Shown: positions 1 to 7,771 of the stretch, one piece after another
Numbering within the stretch: position 1 is the first letter of the stretch
Layout: each line of letters opens with the position of its first letter
Assembly: GCF_014154935.1 (NCBI RefSeq)
Contig: NZ_JACEHH010000033.1
Location: 1 to 64,000 of the forward strand
DNA: 64,000 nt
Origin: Stieleria mannarensis
Lineage (GTDB): Bacteria; Planctomycetota; Planctomycetia; Pirellulales; Pirellulaceae
Direction: 5' to 3'
Position numbers and translations under genes: made by a program
Notes under the pieces: generated by a model
The model's database searches: none
Told to the model about the DNA's origin: nothing
What the model saw: the letters and a program-made list of their open reading frames with translations, nothing else

Positions 1-59
1 GGTGAATTCGTAAAATCCTGTTAAATCAGAAGCTAAAAGCCTCACGACCTCGGTTGGTA

Positions 60-112
60 AGGGCCCGGAAGGGCCATCGTGCAACGGGAGGCCGGAAGGG
101 CCGATCGTACCT
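60..112. repeat. Dispersed GGCCCGGAAGGGCC repeat, copy 1 (family F)
   Basis: Two imperfect copies of a GGCCGGAAGGGCC-type core, each followed by ATCGTGC or ATCGTAC. The same core followed by GTCGTAC or GTTGTAC recurs at 41880-42008 and inverted at 63424-63470, always between genes. It lies just beyond the 3' end of the membrane protein gene that ends at 121. Function unknown. Confidence 0.55.
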
Positions 113-120
113 TCGCGGCT

Positions 121-852
121 TCACGCCGCCTTGCGAATCGCCACGGCCGCCTCTTCGACTTCGGCGCCCTCGGATTCGCTGGCAGCAAACGCCATCGCCA
201 ACGATTCGACACCGGAGATCGACAGCAGCAGATAGCCGAACAGTTCGGAAAACTCTTCCACCGCCGCCTTGGTCATCTCCGCCGCCGGGCTCGGCCCGAT
301 GGCCGTCCAAAGGTCGGGGACATCGATCGCTTGGCAGACCGTGCAGACATACAGGCCGGCAAAAACAAACAGTGTCATCGCGGGCGTACGAAGCAATGCC
401 AGCGATTGGTCGACCGCTTGTTTTCGGCCCCGGTACAACGCCACGGCCCCGATGACGAACAGCGGGATGCCGGCCAGGTACTTGTACGCATCGTCAAAGA
501 ACACGGTTTCGAACCAACTGTCACACTCTCGAGCGGCCGCGTAGCCGACCAGGCAGCCGCAGACGACCAACAGCGGGCGTCCGAACTGCATTCTGGACGC
601 CGCCAGAAACAGGCAACCGGCAGCGAACATCGCCATCATGGCCTGGGCCAACTCGACCGGGCCGTTCTCCCGCGCGATCACTTCCGGCCCGTACCCGCGT
701 GCCGCCAGCAAAACGAGGTTGCAGATCAAAAACGCAACCATCGCGTAGACGAGCAAGCGAACCGGGTAGTCGAACAGGGCGCCGGGCTGGCGGGGGCCAT
801 CGTCGCGGTCTGCGTCACTGGATGCGCCGCGGTATTTTCGTAAAGTCTTCAT
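121..852 (-). CDS. Polytopic membrane protein, unknown function
   Basis: A protein of about 243 residues with roughly six hydrophobic segments: near residues 30-50, 65-85, 92-110, 122-138, 153-173 and 195-215. I do not recognise the family. Acidic residues sit close to the membrane in ARECDSWFE and VEEFSELFGY, which may be functional. An in-frame TTG lies at 855, but ATG at 852 is preferred because AAGGAAGG, a strong Shine-Dalgarno sequence, sits four bases upstream. The gene stands alone, with repeat families on both sides. Real coding status is likely; function is unassigned. Confidence 0.7.
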   Translation of the reverse strand: MKTLRKYRGASSDADRDDGPRQPGALFDYPVRLLVYAMVAFLICNLVLLAARGYGPEVIARENGPVELAQAMMAMFAAGCLFLAASRMQFGRPLLVVCGCLVGYAAARECDSWFETVFFDDAYKYLAGIPLFVIGAVALYRGRKQAVDQSLALLRTPAMTLFVFAGLYVCTVCQAIDVPDLWTAIGPSPAAEMTKAAVEEFSELFGYLLLSISGVESLAMAFAASESEGAEVEEAAVAIRKAA

Positions 853-1023
853 CAAACCTTCCTTGGTCGACCGGGTAACGATCCAGTCTTAGAGATTCGC
901 GGGCGCGGGAGAAAGGTCAGATAGGAAACTTTCGCCGTGAAACTTACGAAATGACGTTCGCCGATGTATATAAAGCGTCGCGAACAGCTGATCGACGACA
1001 GCCTTACGTCCGAACGTCGCTCG

Positions 1024-1089
1024 ACGTAGCTACCTTCGCCAGAAGGTGGTGTGTCTGTATAGCCACGCTCGCATCGAGCGTCGCTACGA
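1024..1089. repeat. Dispersed GTAGCTAC...GTAGCTAC palindrome, copy 1 (family C)
   Basis: An inverted repeat. The left arm reads CGTAGCTACCTTCGCCAGAA and the right arm is a degenerate complement ending GAGCGTCGCTACG. The same element occurs at 5473-5560, 27590-27651 and 35404-35459. Here it fills the gap between the membrane protein gene and pheA. Confidence 0.7.
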
Positions 1090-1110
1090 AGAGCAATGGA
1101 TTTCGGCCGC

Positions 1111-2178
1111 TCAGAGCACGGCGACCGGATAGGACCCCAAAATCTCCAGCCGCCGGGTGATGGCGGCGAGTTGCTCGATCGCCGCGGCGACGCGATCCTC
1201 GCCGCGATGGCCGGTCAGTTCGACAAAGAACAGGTACTCGTTGCGCGATCCCGGCAGCGGGAACGATTCGATCCAGGTGAGGTTGAGCTGTGCGTCGCTG
1301 AAGATCTTCATCGCGCCGGCCAGCGCGCCGGGCTGATGTTCGACTTGGAACAGCAATGACGTTTTGTCTTTGCCAGTGGGGGCGGGTTCGTCGCGACCGA
1401 GCACGGCGAATCGGGTGACGTTGTCCTTGTTGTCTTCGATGTTCTGGTTCAAGACGTCCAAACCGTAGGCACGCCCGGCAGGCAGGCTGGCGACCGCGGC
1501 GATGTGGGCGTGCTGGGCGGCCGATTCAGCGGCCGTCGTGGTGCTGCCGACTTCGATCAAGGTGGCGGCCGGAAAATTGGCCGCCAGCCAGCCGCGGCAT
1601 TGCGACAGGGCTTGGGGCTTGCTATGGATTTCGGTGATCTGATCGCGGGTTCCGCTGGCCAGCAGGTTGTGATGGATCGGCAACAGAACTTCGCCACAGA
1701 TCGGCATGTGCAGTCGTGCAAACATGCCCAACGTGTCGACGACCCGCCCGTCGGTACTGTTCTCGATCGGCACCAGGCCGCTGACCGCGTCTCCTCGCTG
1801 GACGGCATCAAAGACCGCCGGGATCGTCGCGACCGGAGCGAATGGCGCCGCGTCTCCGAAATACTTGATCGCGGCCAGGTGGCTGTAACTGTACTGGGGG
1901 CCGAGAAAGCTGATCGCGCCCCGTCCAACCCCGAGGCGACAGACGCTGTCGATGTGACGCATCGTTTGCCGTAGCGCGTCGATTTCGTTGGGGGCAATCG
2001 CCTGACTTGAATCGCTGCAAAACGACTGCAGCGTTTGGTCCTGCCGGGCGTTTGATTCGCCGACCGAGGGAAGCGATTGCTGGTCGGCCAGGGCTTCAAT
2101 CAGGCTACGGCGATGTTGGATCATCCGCAGCAGTTGAAGGTCGATTTGTTCGAGCGATTCAGGGGGCGGGGAAGGCAT
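1111..2178 (-). CDS. pheA: Prephenate dehydratase with N-terminal chorismate-mutase-like and C-terminal ACT domains
   Basis: P-protein of phenylalanine biosynthesis, converting prephenate to phenylpyruvate in the cytoplasm. Residues 5-85 resemble an AroQ chorismate mutase helix bundle, residues 87-262 are the dehydratase, and 272-350 are the ACT regulatory domain. Visible signatures are FLGPQYSYSH, LVPIENSTDG, the catalytic NVTRF near 253-257, and GALAGAM in ACT. The mutase part looks degenerate: by eye, E. coli Arg11 aligns with Pro and Lys39 with Gln, although the HRR arginines remain. The usual ACT motif ESRP reads ESFP at 304-307, so phenylalanine feedback may differ. The start is ATG without a clear Shine-Dalgarno. 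At 355 aa it is normal for a P-protein. No other aromatic pathway gene is adjacent. Confidence 0.92.
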   Translation of the reverse strand: MPSPPPESLEQIDLQLLRMIQHRRSLIEALADQQSLPSVGESNARQDQTLQSFCSDSSQAIAPNEIDALRQTMRHIDSVCRLGVGRGAISFLGPQYSYSHLAAIKYFGDAAPFAPVATIPAVFDAVQRGDAVSGLVPIENSTDGRVVDTLGMFARLHMPICGEVLLPIHHNLLASGTRDQITEIHSKPQALSQCRGWLAANFPAATLIEVGSTTTAAESAAQHAHIAAVASLPAGRAYGLDVLNQNIEDNKDNVTRFAVLGRDEPAPTGKDKTSLLFQVEHQPGALAGAMKIFSDAQLNLTWIESFPLPGSRNEYLFFVELTGHRGEDRVAAAIEQLAAITRRLEILGSYPVAVL

Positions 2179-2276
2179 GAAGGAGGCAGGTGGCGATGTT
2201 AAACGGGATGAGTCGGTGGCAGTTTATTAAGGATTCTTGGTGTTGTGGCAAGTCGGTGGGGGGAGGGGGAGGGATG

Positions 2277-2451
2277 GCAGAATGATTCGGGGCAAAACGA
2301 TGGTGGGCAAAACGATAGTGGGCAAAACGATGGGGGCAAAACAATGGGGGCAAAACAATGGGGGCAAAACGGTGGGGGCAAAACGATGGGGGCAGAATGA
2401 TGGGGGCAAAACGGTGGGGGCAAAACGGTGGTGGGCAGGATGATGGGGGTC
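2277..2451. repeat. Tandem array of GGGGCAAAACGATG-type 14-15 bp units (family A, copy 1)
   Basis: About eleven head-to-tail units of 14 bp (15 bp for the first ones) with consensus GGGGCARAAYGRTG. Variation is mostly A/G transitions (CAAAACGATG, CAAAACAATG, CAGAATGATG, CAAAACGGTG). The array runs right up to the stop codon of the lactate-racemase-like gene at 2450. There are no unique spacers, so it is not CRISPR. Related short arrays lie at 30010-30108, 46877-46915 and, inverted, 56632-56662. Confidence 0.85.
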
Positions 2452-3712
2452 AAAGGAAATCGCCGTGGTCATCGAAGCGGAGTGGTTGGGGGGCGGCGGC
2501 GATTTCAAGTCGGTCGTTGTGTTGAGCGTCTTCGAGATAGGCTTCGCTGCATTGGATCTGCTGCAGATCCAGCGTGTTGGGGATCCGCAGCCAGCGGCGT
2601 CGGTCGGCGGGGATCGGGGATTGGGCGCAGACGGCATCGAGCACGTCGCGGTCGCTGTCGAACCAGACCGGCAGCGCCGCCGCGGTGGGATGGCCGGCGG
2701 TGATGCAGTTGATCCGCGTCTTGACCGGATCGATTTGTTCGGCCACGCGGCGATGAGTGTACTCGGCGATCCCGATGCCCGAGGCGTTGCCGGCGGTCTT
2801 TTCGGTCAGCGAACGCACGTAGATCTGCTGGACTTTGGGCCATTCGTCATCGCCGGCCATTTTGTCGTGCCACTTGCGGCCGACGACATTGGTGTCCAGG
2901 CCCGTGCCGCTGATCTCTTTGCCGATTTCGTCGATGACCAACAGTTCGGCCGAGCGAAACGGCAGCTTGGGCATCCATTCGGTCGCCGTGCGGAGCAGCG
3001 TCGGCTCGATCGCCAACAACTCGTCACCGGACGCCACGGCGATCTGGCCGATCGAGTCGTGGGCGTCTTCGACCAGTGCGACGCCCAGCAAAAACGGTGT
3101 GGCGGCCAGGATCGTCGGGATCGCGTTTGCGGTGATGCGGTCCAGGCGATAGTCAAAGGACTTGAAGGCGGGATGAAAGGTGATCGCGCCGCGATGCTTG
3201 CCAAGGCCGATCATCAACATCTTACAGATGCCGCTCTGGATCGAACCGCTCAGCTTGGTGTGGGGTTTGATCCGGTTGATCACGATCAAGTGATCGGCCG
3301 CGGCGGCGTTGCGGTCAAAGACCAACGGGATGCTGTCTTGTCCGATCGCACACGATCCGATGGACACCGTCTCCATCGACGATTTGATCGGGCAACCGAC
3401 CGATTGGGGCGTGATTCCCAGCGCCGCTAGCGTGGCGGTTTGCCCCGCGTCGGTCGCCCCGCCATGGCTGCCCATCGCCGGGACGATGAACGGTTCGGCC
3501 CCGCGATCGATCAGCAACCGCACCACGGTTCGGGTGACTTCCGCGATGCGGTCGATGCCGCGGCTTCCGACCGCGATCGCGACCGATTGCTTCGGCCCGA
3601 TCTGCCCCAGTTCCGGTCGGGCGGTGAGTTGACCCGTCACTTCAGAGGCCACGTCGTCGATGCGGTGCGAGGGCAGCGATTGCTTGGCGGTAAAGAATCG
3701 GGGAAAGGTCAT
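2450..3712 (-). CDS. Lactate-racemase-like (LarA N-domain / DUF2088) protein
   Basis: A 420-residue protein resembling the DUF2088/LarA family, whose founder is the nickel-pincer lactate racemase. Supporting motifs are VAVGSRGI, VPAMGSHGGAT, and RIKPHTKLSG followed by SGICKMLMIGLGKHRGA, which place His and Lys residues as in the LarA pincer site. No lar maturation genes (larB, larC, larE) are in the window, so cofactor and substrate are unknown. ATG at 3712 is chosen over a TTG at 3745 because it overlaps the stop of the upstream metalloprotease gene as ATGA, implying translational coupling. The stop codon abuts the 14-bp repeat array. Confidence 0.75.
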   Translation of the reverse strand: MTFPRFFTAKQSLPSHRIDDVASEVTGQLTARPELGQIGPKQSVAIAVGSRGIDRIAEVTRTVVRLLIDRGAEPFIVPAMGSHGGATDAGQTATLAALGITPQSVGCPIKSSMETVSIGSCAIGQDSIPLVFDRNAAAADHLIVINRIKPHTKLSGSIQSGICKMLMIGLGKHRGAITFHPAFKSFDYRLDRITANAIPTILAATPFLLGVALVEDAHDSIGQIAVASGDELLAIEPTLLRTATEWMPKLPFRSAELLVIDEIGKEISGTGLDTNVVGRKWHDKMAGDDEWPKVQQIYVRSLTEKTAGNASGIGIAEYTHRRVAEQIDPVKTRINCITAGHPTAAALPVWFDSDRDVLDAVCAQSPIPADRRRWLRIPNTLDLQQIQCSEAYLEDAQHNDRLEIAAAPQPLRFDDHGDFL

Positions 3713-5472
3713 TGAACGCGGAGTTGTAGTGGGTTGACGTTGCAATCCGGACGCAGCGTTTTAAGTCTTGCCAAACCGTCGCTCGTGATTTGGGTGCGTT
3801 GAACGTCGATCGATTCGAGCGAACTGATGGATGCCAGCGTCGCAATCGCAGCGTCGGTCACACCGCTGCCGGTCAACCACAACGTCTTTAGGTTCGTGTG
3901 ACCGGCCAGCGAAGCGATCGTCGGGTCACCACATCGGGTCCAGCTGAGGTCCAGTTCTCTCAAACCCGCTGCTTGCCCCAACCAAGGTGCGATCGAATCG
4001 TCAACTTGGGTCGCTTCGAGTGACAATTGGTCCAATCGAACCGGGGTCGGGCAAAGCCGAGTCAGCTCGTCGGTTGCGATCGGTTGCCGCGACAGATCGA
4101 TCCACGTCCAGTCACTCGTTGCGGACAAGGATGCAAGGCCATCCGGAGAGGTTTCACAACCGGACAGGCAAAGTTGGGTGAGGGGGCGCGTCGTCGGATT
4201 GGATCGAAGCTGGTGGTCATCGACTTTCAGAAAGTCCACCAACGTGCGCTCTGGCGATGGGGCTGGCGACGGGGCCGGTGATTCAACCGATCCGCTGCTG
4301 GGGATGTCGATCGGGATTTCATAAAGCGCTGCAAGTTGCTGGTAGATCCAACGTCGGTTGGCCACCGAGTCGCCGTCGAGAAACCCATGAGTGTAGGCGA
4401 TCGCGTTGGCGTACCAGCGCGCCAGGTCGGATCGTTGTTGCGCCGAGGCATGGCCGTCGGCACGCATCTCTTGGAACGGAATCAGATCGCGGCCGCCGAG
4501 CACGCGATAGCGGGCAAATTGCAATCGCGGGCTGTCCCATCCGCCCACGGTGGCTCGGCATCGGTCCCGGTGCAACGATTCGAAGTAGCCGGCGATGCCT
4601 TCGATCAACCAAAAATCGGAACGTGCGCCGGGGAGTTCGCCGGTCAGCCGCGATCGTGTGGCTTCGCGGAACAGCTGGTGGATCAATTCGTGACGACGTG
4701 ATGCAACCGCGTCGGCCGACGTTGATGGATAGAAGAACGACGTCTGACGCTCATCGCTATAAAACCCCGTCGATTGTTCGATGCCGGGCGTCGATTGGCC
4801 CAACGTGCGAGCGTAGTCGTCGGCGTCCTTGAGCAACACGATTCGCAACTTGCGGCGTGAAGACATGCGGGCCCGACTGTTGGCCAGGGCCGAAGCGACG
4901 GATTGGTCGGCCGCGACGTCTTGCAAGTGCAGCGCGACTTGCTGACTGCCGTCCCAAAGTGGAAAGAACAACTGCGTCCAGACCCAATACACGTGTTCCA
5001 AATCGGTCGCGATTTCACGTGTGGTCTGTTCATCGGCATGGGAGAACAGTTGCAGGTGCGGCGTTTCGACTTGACGGTACGATCCGCTTCGCCAGCCCAG
5101 CCATCGCGGCGCGCTGCGGCCGCGGGAGGACTTGATCATGAAGGTGGACCGCGCGGCGGCCGATCCGATCGGAAGTCCCAGGTAGCGCCGGAGCACCGGG
5201 GCATCGGGATCGGCGGCCAGTTCATTCCACAACCGCTGGTACGCGTGCCAGCCGTCGACGTTCCAGGCGGGCAGGCTTTCAACCGGGGAGGCGGGGCAGA
5301 CTCGCTGGACGCTGTTGCCGACGGCGGGTGGACGCTCCGGATCGGCGGTCGAAATTGTGACAGCGACCATGCGGTCGGCATCTGCACCGGTAGGCCGCTG
5401 GGCGTGTGCGTTGCTGCTGGTAAATAGCAGCGCGGTGCAGAGGAGTAGCTTGGCTCGACGGCGGGGCCTCAC
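3709..5472 (-). CDS. Secreted DUF1570-type metalloprotease with C-terminal leucine-rich repeats
   Basis: About 587 residues from a GTG start. An N-terminal signal peptide (RRRAKLLLCTALLFTSSNAHAQ region) is followed by an unknown region, then a gluzincin-like zinc site: HELIH at 261-265 and a downstream glutamate in WLIEGIAGYFES near 291. This is the pattern I know from planctomycete DUF1570 proteins. The last 150 residues are leucine-rich repeats (LRELDLSWTRC, LKTLWLTGSGV, LESIDVQRTQI). The frame is open back to 5640, but 5473-5560 is a dispersed palindrome found between genes elsewhere. GTG at 5472, immediately after it, gives a clean signal peptide, so I prefer it. The stop overlaps the next gene's ATG. 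Likely a periplasmic or cell-surface protease; substrate unknown. Confidence 0.72.
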   Translation of the reverse strand: MRPRRRAKLLLCTALLFTSSNAHAQRPTGADADRMVAVTISTADPERPPAVGNSVQRVCPASPVESLPAWNVDGWHAYQRLWNELAADPDAPVLRRYLGLPIGSAAARSTFMIKSSRGRSAPRWLGWRSGSYRQVETPHLQLFSHADEQTTREIATDLEHVYWVWTQLFFPLWDGSQQVALHLQDVAADQSVASALANSRARMSSRRKLRIVLLKDADDYARTLGQSTPGIEQSTGFYSDERQTSFFYPSTSADAVASRRHELIHQLFREATRSRLTGELPGARSDFWLIEGIAGYFESLHRDRCRATVGGWDSPRLQFARYRVLGGRDLIPFQEMRADGHASAQQRSDLARWYANAIAYTHGFLDGDSVANRRWIYQQLAALYEIPIDIPSSGSVESPAPSPAPSPERTLVDFLKVDDHQLRSNPTTRPLTQLCLSGCETSPDGLASLSATSDWTWIDLSRQPIATDELTRLCPTPVRLDQLSLEATQVDDSIAPWLGQAAGLRELDLSWTRCGDPTIASLAGHTNLKTLWLTGSGVTDAAIATLASISSLESIDVQRTQITSDGLARLKTLRPDCNVNPLQLRVQ

Positions 5473-5560
5473 CGTAGCTACGCTCGCCAGAGCGTGGGTT
5501 TCGATGAGAAATACCGCTCGGAACACCGAGGGAAACCACGTTCTGGCGAACGTAGCTACG
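5473..5560. repeat. Dispersed GTAGCTAC palindrome, copy 2 (family C)
   Basis: A near-perfect inverted repeat: CGTAGCTACGCTCGCCAGAG at the left, and TTCTGGCGAACGTAGCTACG at the right. It ends one base before the GTG I chose as the metalloprotease start, so it would form the 5' leader or, if an upstream start is used, part of the coding sequence. Copies occur at 1024, 27590 and 35404. Confidence 0.75.
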
Positions 5561-5649
5561 CCGAATCGGCTGACGATGGCTGGGTGAAATAAACAGCGGC
5601 GGTGTCGCCGAGGGGGCCATGGAATCTTCATGCGATCCATTTTAAACAG

Positions 5650-5715
5650 ACGCTCGTCCCGGCTGGGTCAGTAAGCTTGCAGCGGTTTTCTGCAAGCTTA
5701 CTCCGGGACGAGCGT
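5650..5715. terminator. Long inverted repeat downstream of the HtrA gene
   Basis: The arms ACGCTCGTCCCGG / CCGGGACGAGCGT and GTAAGCTTGCA / TGCAAGCTTAC enclose a loop GCGGTTTTC, with an asymmetric bulge CTGGGTCA on one side. It lies between the end of the HtrA-like gene (5794) and the start of the metalloprotease gene, so it could end the first transcript. No U-tract is obvious; it may equally be a mobile palindrome. Confidence 0.45.
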
Positions 5716-5793
5716 GACTGTGTTGCTCGGCAGGCGTGTCGACCGCTCCGAGGGTCGATCACGGTGCCAAAGTCGCCCGTTAGACAAGCGTTC

Positions 5794-7284
5794 TTAATGT
5801 CGGACGTTTTCGTCGCGAGAGGCGAGTTGGAAATGTCCGTACAAGGTTTGTTCGCGGCGAACGATGTAGAACTTGGCTCGCGGCCCTTTCTTCATCTCGG
5901 GGTGTTCCAGGATGCCGGCCAGGTCGCTGATGCTGGCCGTTTGCCAGCCGTGGATGCCCAGCAAGACGTCACCGACTTGGATCCCCTGCTCTGCGGCGGC
6001 CGATCCGCTGCGGACGGCGGTGATGTACAGTCCGCCGCGGTAGGGCGTTCGCATCCGCGAGTTCAGGCGGTTCATCGTCGATTGGCTGACCGGTTTGGCG
6101 CGGATCCCGATCACGGCCCAGGCGGTATCGCTGGGTTGTTGGGTCTCTGACGCGTCGACCGGTGTGGTCGCGACGGCCAGTTCCAACAGGCCGCCGTCAC
6201 GCTCGACGGCCATCGGGATCGGTTGGCCCGGTTGCATTTGCAACAGGGCGAGTGAATAGTCCAGTCGATCGTCGACCGGCCGCGAACCAACGCGGACCAC
6301 GCGGTCACCCGGCTTCAATCCCTCCCGTGCGGCGGGGCTGCTAGCGGAGACATGGGCGATCGTGATTCCGTCGCCATCGCGTGGACCGCCGTTGGTTCGC
6401 AATCCGGTCTCGAGTCGTTGTGAGTTGTGCTGCTCGATCATCGACGTGACGATCTCGACGACCTGGTCGATCGGGATCGCAAATGCGATCTGTTGGGCAC
6501 CGACGCGGACGGCGACATTGACGCCGATGATTTCACCGTCAATGTTCAACAGCGGGCCGCCGGAGTTACCGGGATTGATCCCGGCACTAATCTGGATCAG
6601 GTCTTCGTAGTCTTGGGTGTCATTGACGGGAACGTCGCGGTGCAACGCGCTGATGATTCCCTGGGTGCAGGTGTGCACGTAACCGTAGGCGTTGCCGATC
6701 GCGATCACACTTTCGCCGACCATCAGATCGCTGCTGGTGCCTCGCGGGACCGTGGGCAACTCTCTGTTGAGGTTGACTTTGACCAGGGCCAAATCGTTTC
6801 GCGGTCTCGCGGCGATCAGCTCGGCACTGGTGACGGTTCCGTCGTGCAGCGTGACGCGGATGTTGTCGACGTCTTCGACGACGTGATAGTTGGTGATGAC
6901 GTAGCCTTGCGGGTCGATCACCACGCCGGTGCCCATCCCGTTGACTTGGCGAAACCCGCCTCCGTCGGTTGCACCGGCCATGCCGGCGGCGGTGTTGCGG
7001 ATGGTCTTTTGTCCATGCAGGTTGACGACCGAGGGGCTGGCCCGGCGGACGGCCAGCACCGTCGGGGTTTCACGCCGGGAATCGGTCACGTGTCTGGAGA
7101 CCGTCGCCGGTTCGAACGACGCCAGCGACGCATCTTGAGCGCTGACGCTCGAAGATTCCATCGCGGTCATCATCGAAAGTGCGAATCCGACTTTTCCGAT
7201 TCGTCGCAGCCACTGGGTCGTGGCGGTGCGGAAACGGCCATTGGTCAGGCCAACGGTCGGGGCAGATTGGATCGGTGGTCGCAT
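5794..7284 (-). CDS. HtrA/DegP-type periplasmic serine protease (S1C) with two PDZ domains
   Basis: A 496-residue envelope quality-control protease that degrades or refolds damaged exported proteins. A signal peptide (hydrophobic near residues 30-48, cleavage near SVSAQ) precedes a trypsin-like domain. Its triad is visible: His134 in TNYHVVED, Asp164 in RNDLALVK and Ser241 in INPGNSGGP. The first PDZ covers about 290-370 (AREGLKPGDRVVRVG) and the second about 395-480 (AAEQGIQVGDVLLGIHG). Length and order match DegP/DegQ-type proteins. The start is ATG. The gene is transcribed away from the membrane protein gene at 7772, across a 487-bp gap that presumably holds both promoters. Confidence 0.93.
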   Translation of the reverse strand: MRPPIQSAPTVGLTNGRFRTATTQWLRRIGKVGFALSMMTAMESSSVSAQDASLASFEPATVSRHVTDSRRETPTVLAVRRASPSVVNLHGQKTIRNTAAGMAGATDGGGFRQVNGMGTGVVIDPQGYVITNYHVVEDVDNIRVTLHDGTVTSAELIAARPRNDLALVKVNLNRELPTVPRGTSSDLMVGESVIAIGNAYGYVHTCTQGIISALHRDVPVNDTQDYEDLIQISAGINPGNSGGPLLNIDGEIIGVNVAVRVGAQQIAFAIPIDQVVEIVTSMIEQHNSQRLETGLRTNGGPRDGDGITIAHVSASSPAAREGLKPGDRVVRVGSRPVDDRLDYSLALLQMQPGQPIPMAVERDGGLLELAVATTPVDASETQQPSDTAWAVIGIRAKPVSQSTMNRLNSRMRTPYRGGLYITAVRSGSAAAEQGIQVGDVLLGIHGWQTASISDLAGILEHPEMKKGPRAKFYIVRREQTLYGHFQLASRDENVRH

Positions 7285-7771
7285 AGGTCCCCGTACCCGG
7301 TGAGCAGAACTGGATGCGTCGCTTGAGAATCGAAAGTTGCGGGTTTTCGATCATCATGGGAGCCGGAATCCCCGGCACGAGAGAGTGAATCGGAACAACC
7401 AGTAGGATCCCTTGATGGCGCCGCCCGGACGCCGCAAGGTTTACCAGCCTTAACATTCCGCTACCGGGTGGTGTCGAAAATGCGCCTTTCGGCCCTGTCG
7501 GACGTCGCTTCGTGCTTCACTCCCGACGGGCCGCTGCACTGAATCGCGCCAAGAATCAAAAGAAAAAGAACGAATTCCCGTTTCAGTTTGCCAAGAATCC
7601 CCATCTGAAACGCGAACCGGATAGCCTGGATTTGAAGCCGCCGTCGAATGAATGCGATCGAGCGCGGCCAGCCGATGGGAATACCGCCAGAGAATTGAAG
7701 TTTTTTTCGCTGCGACGAATCTGCCAGCCGCAGTCGACTGTTTCACGACCAAGTCAGCGTGCAATGATGTG
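7285..7771. other. Gene-free divergent intergenic region
   Basis: This region separates the minus-strand HtrA gene from the plus-strand membrane protein gene. Its middle is AT-richer than its surroundings (an AAAAGAAAAAGAACGAATT stretch near 7558, and a TTTTTTT run near 7700). It should contain promoters in both directions, but I cannot assign a convincing -35/-10 pair. Reading frames here have no family features. Confidence 0.4.

Noticed and set aside
951-1160. Short plus-strand open frame between the membrane protein gene and pheA
   Set aside because: Most of it is the family C palindrome and it runs into the pheA 3' end.
2277-2451. Possible CRISPR array
   Set aside because: Units are 14-15 bp and directly adjacent with no unique spacers, and there are no cas genes.
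2199-2453. Minus-strand frames reading the 14-bp array as His/Pro/Phe/Cys repeats
   Set aside because: The protein repeat merely mirrors the DNA repeat in an intergenic region; the unit length varies, which breaks the frame.
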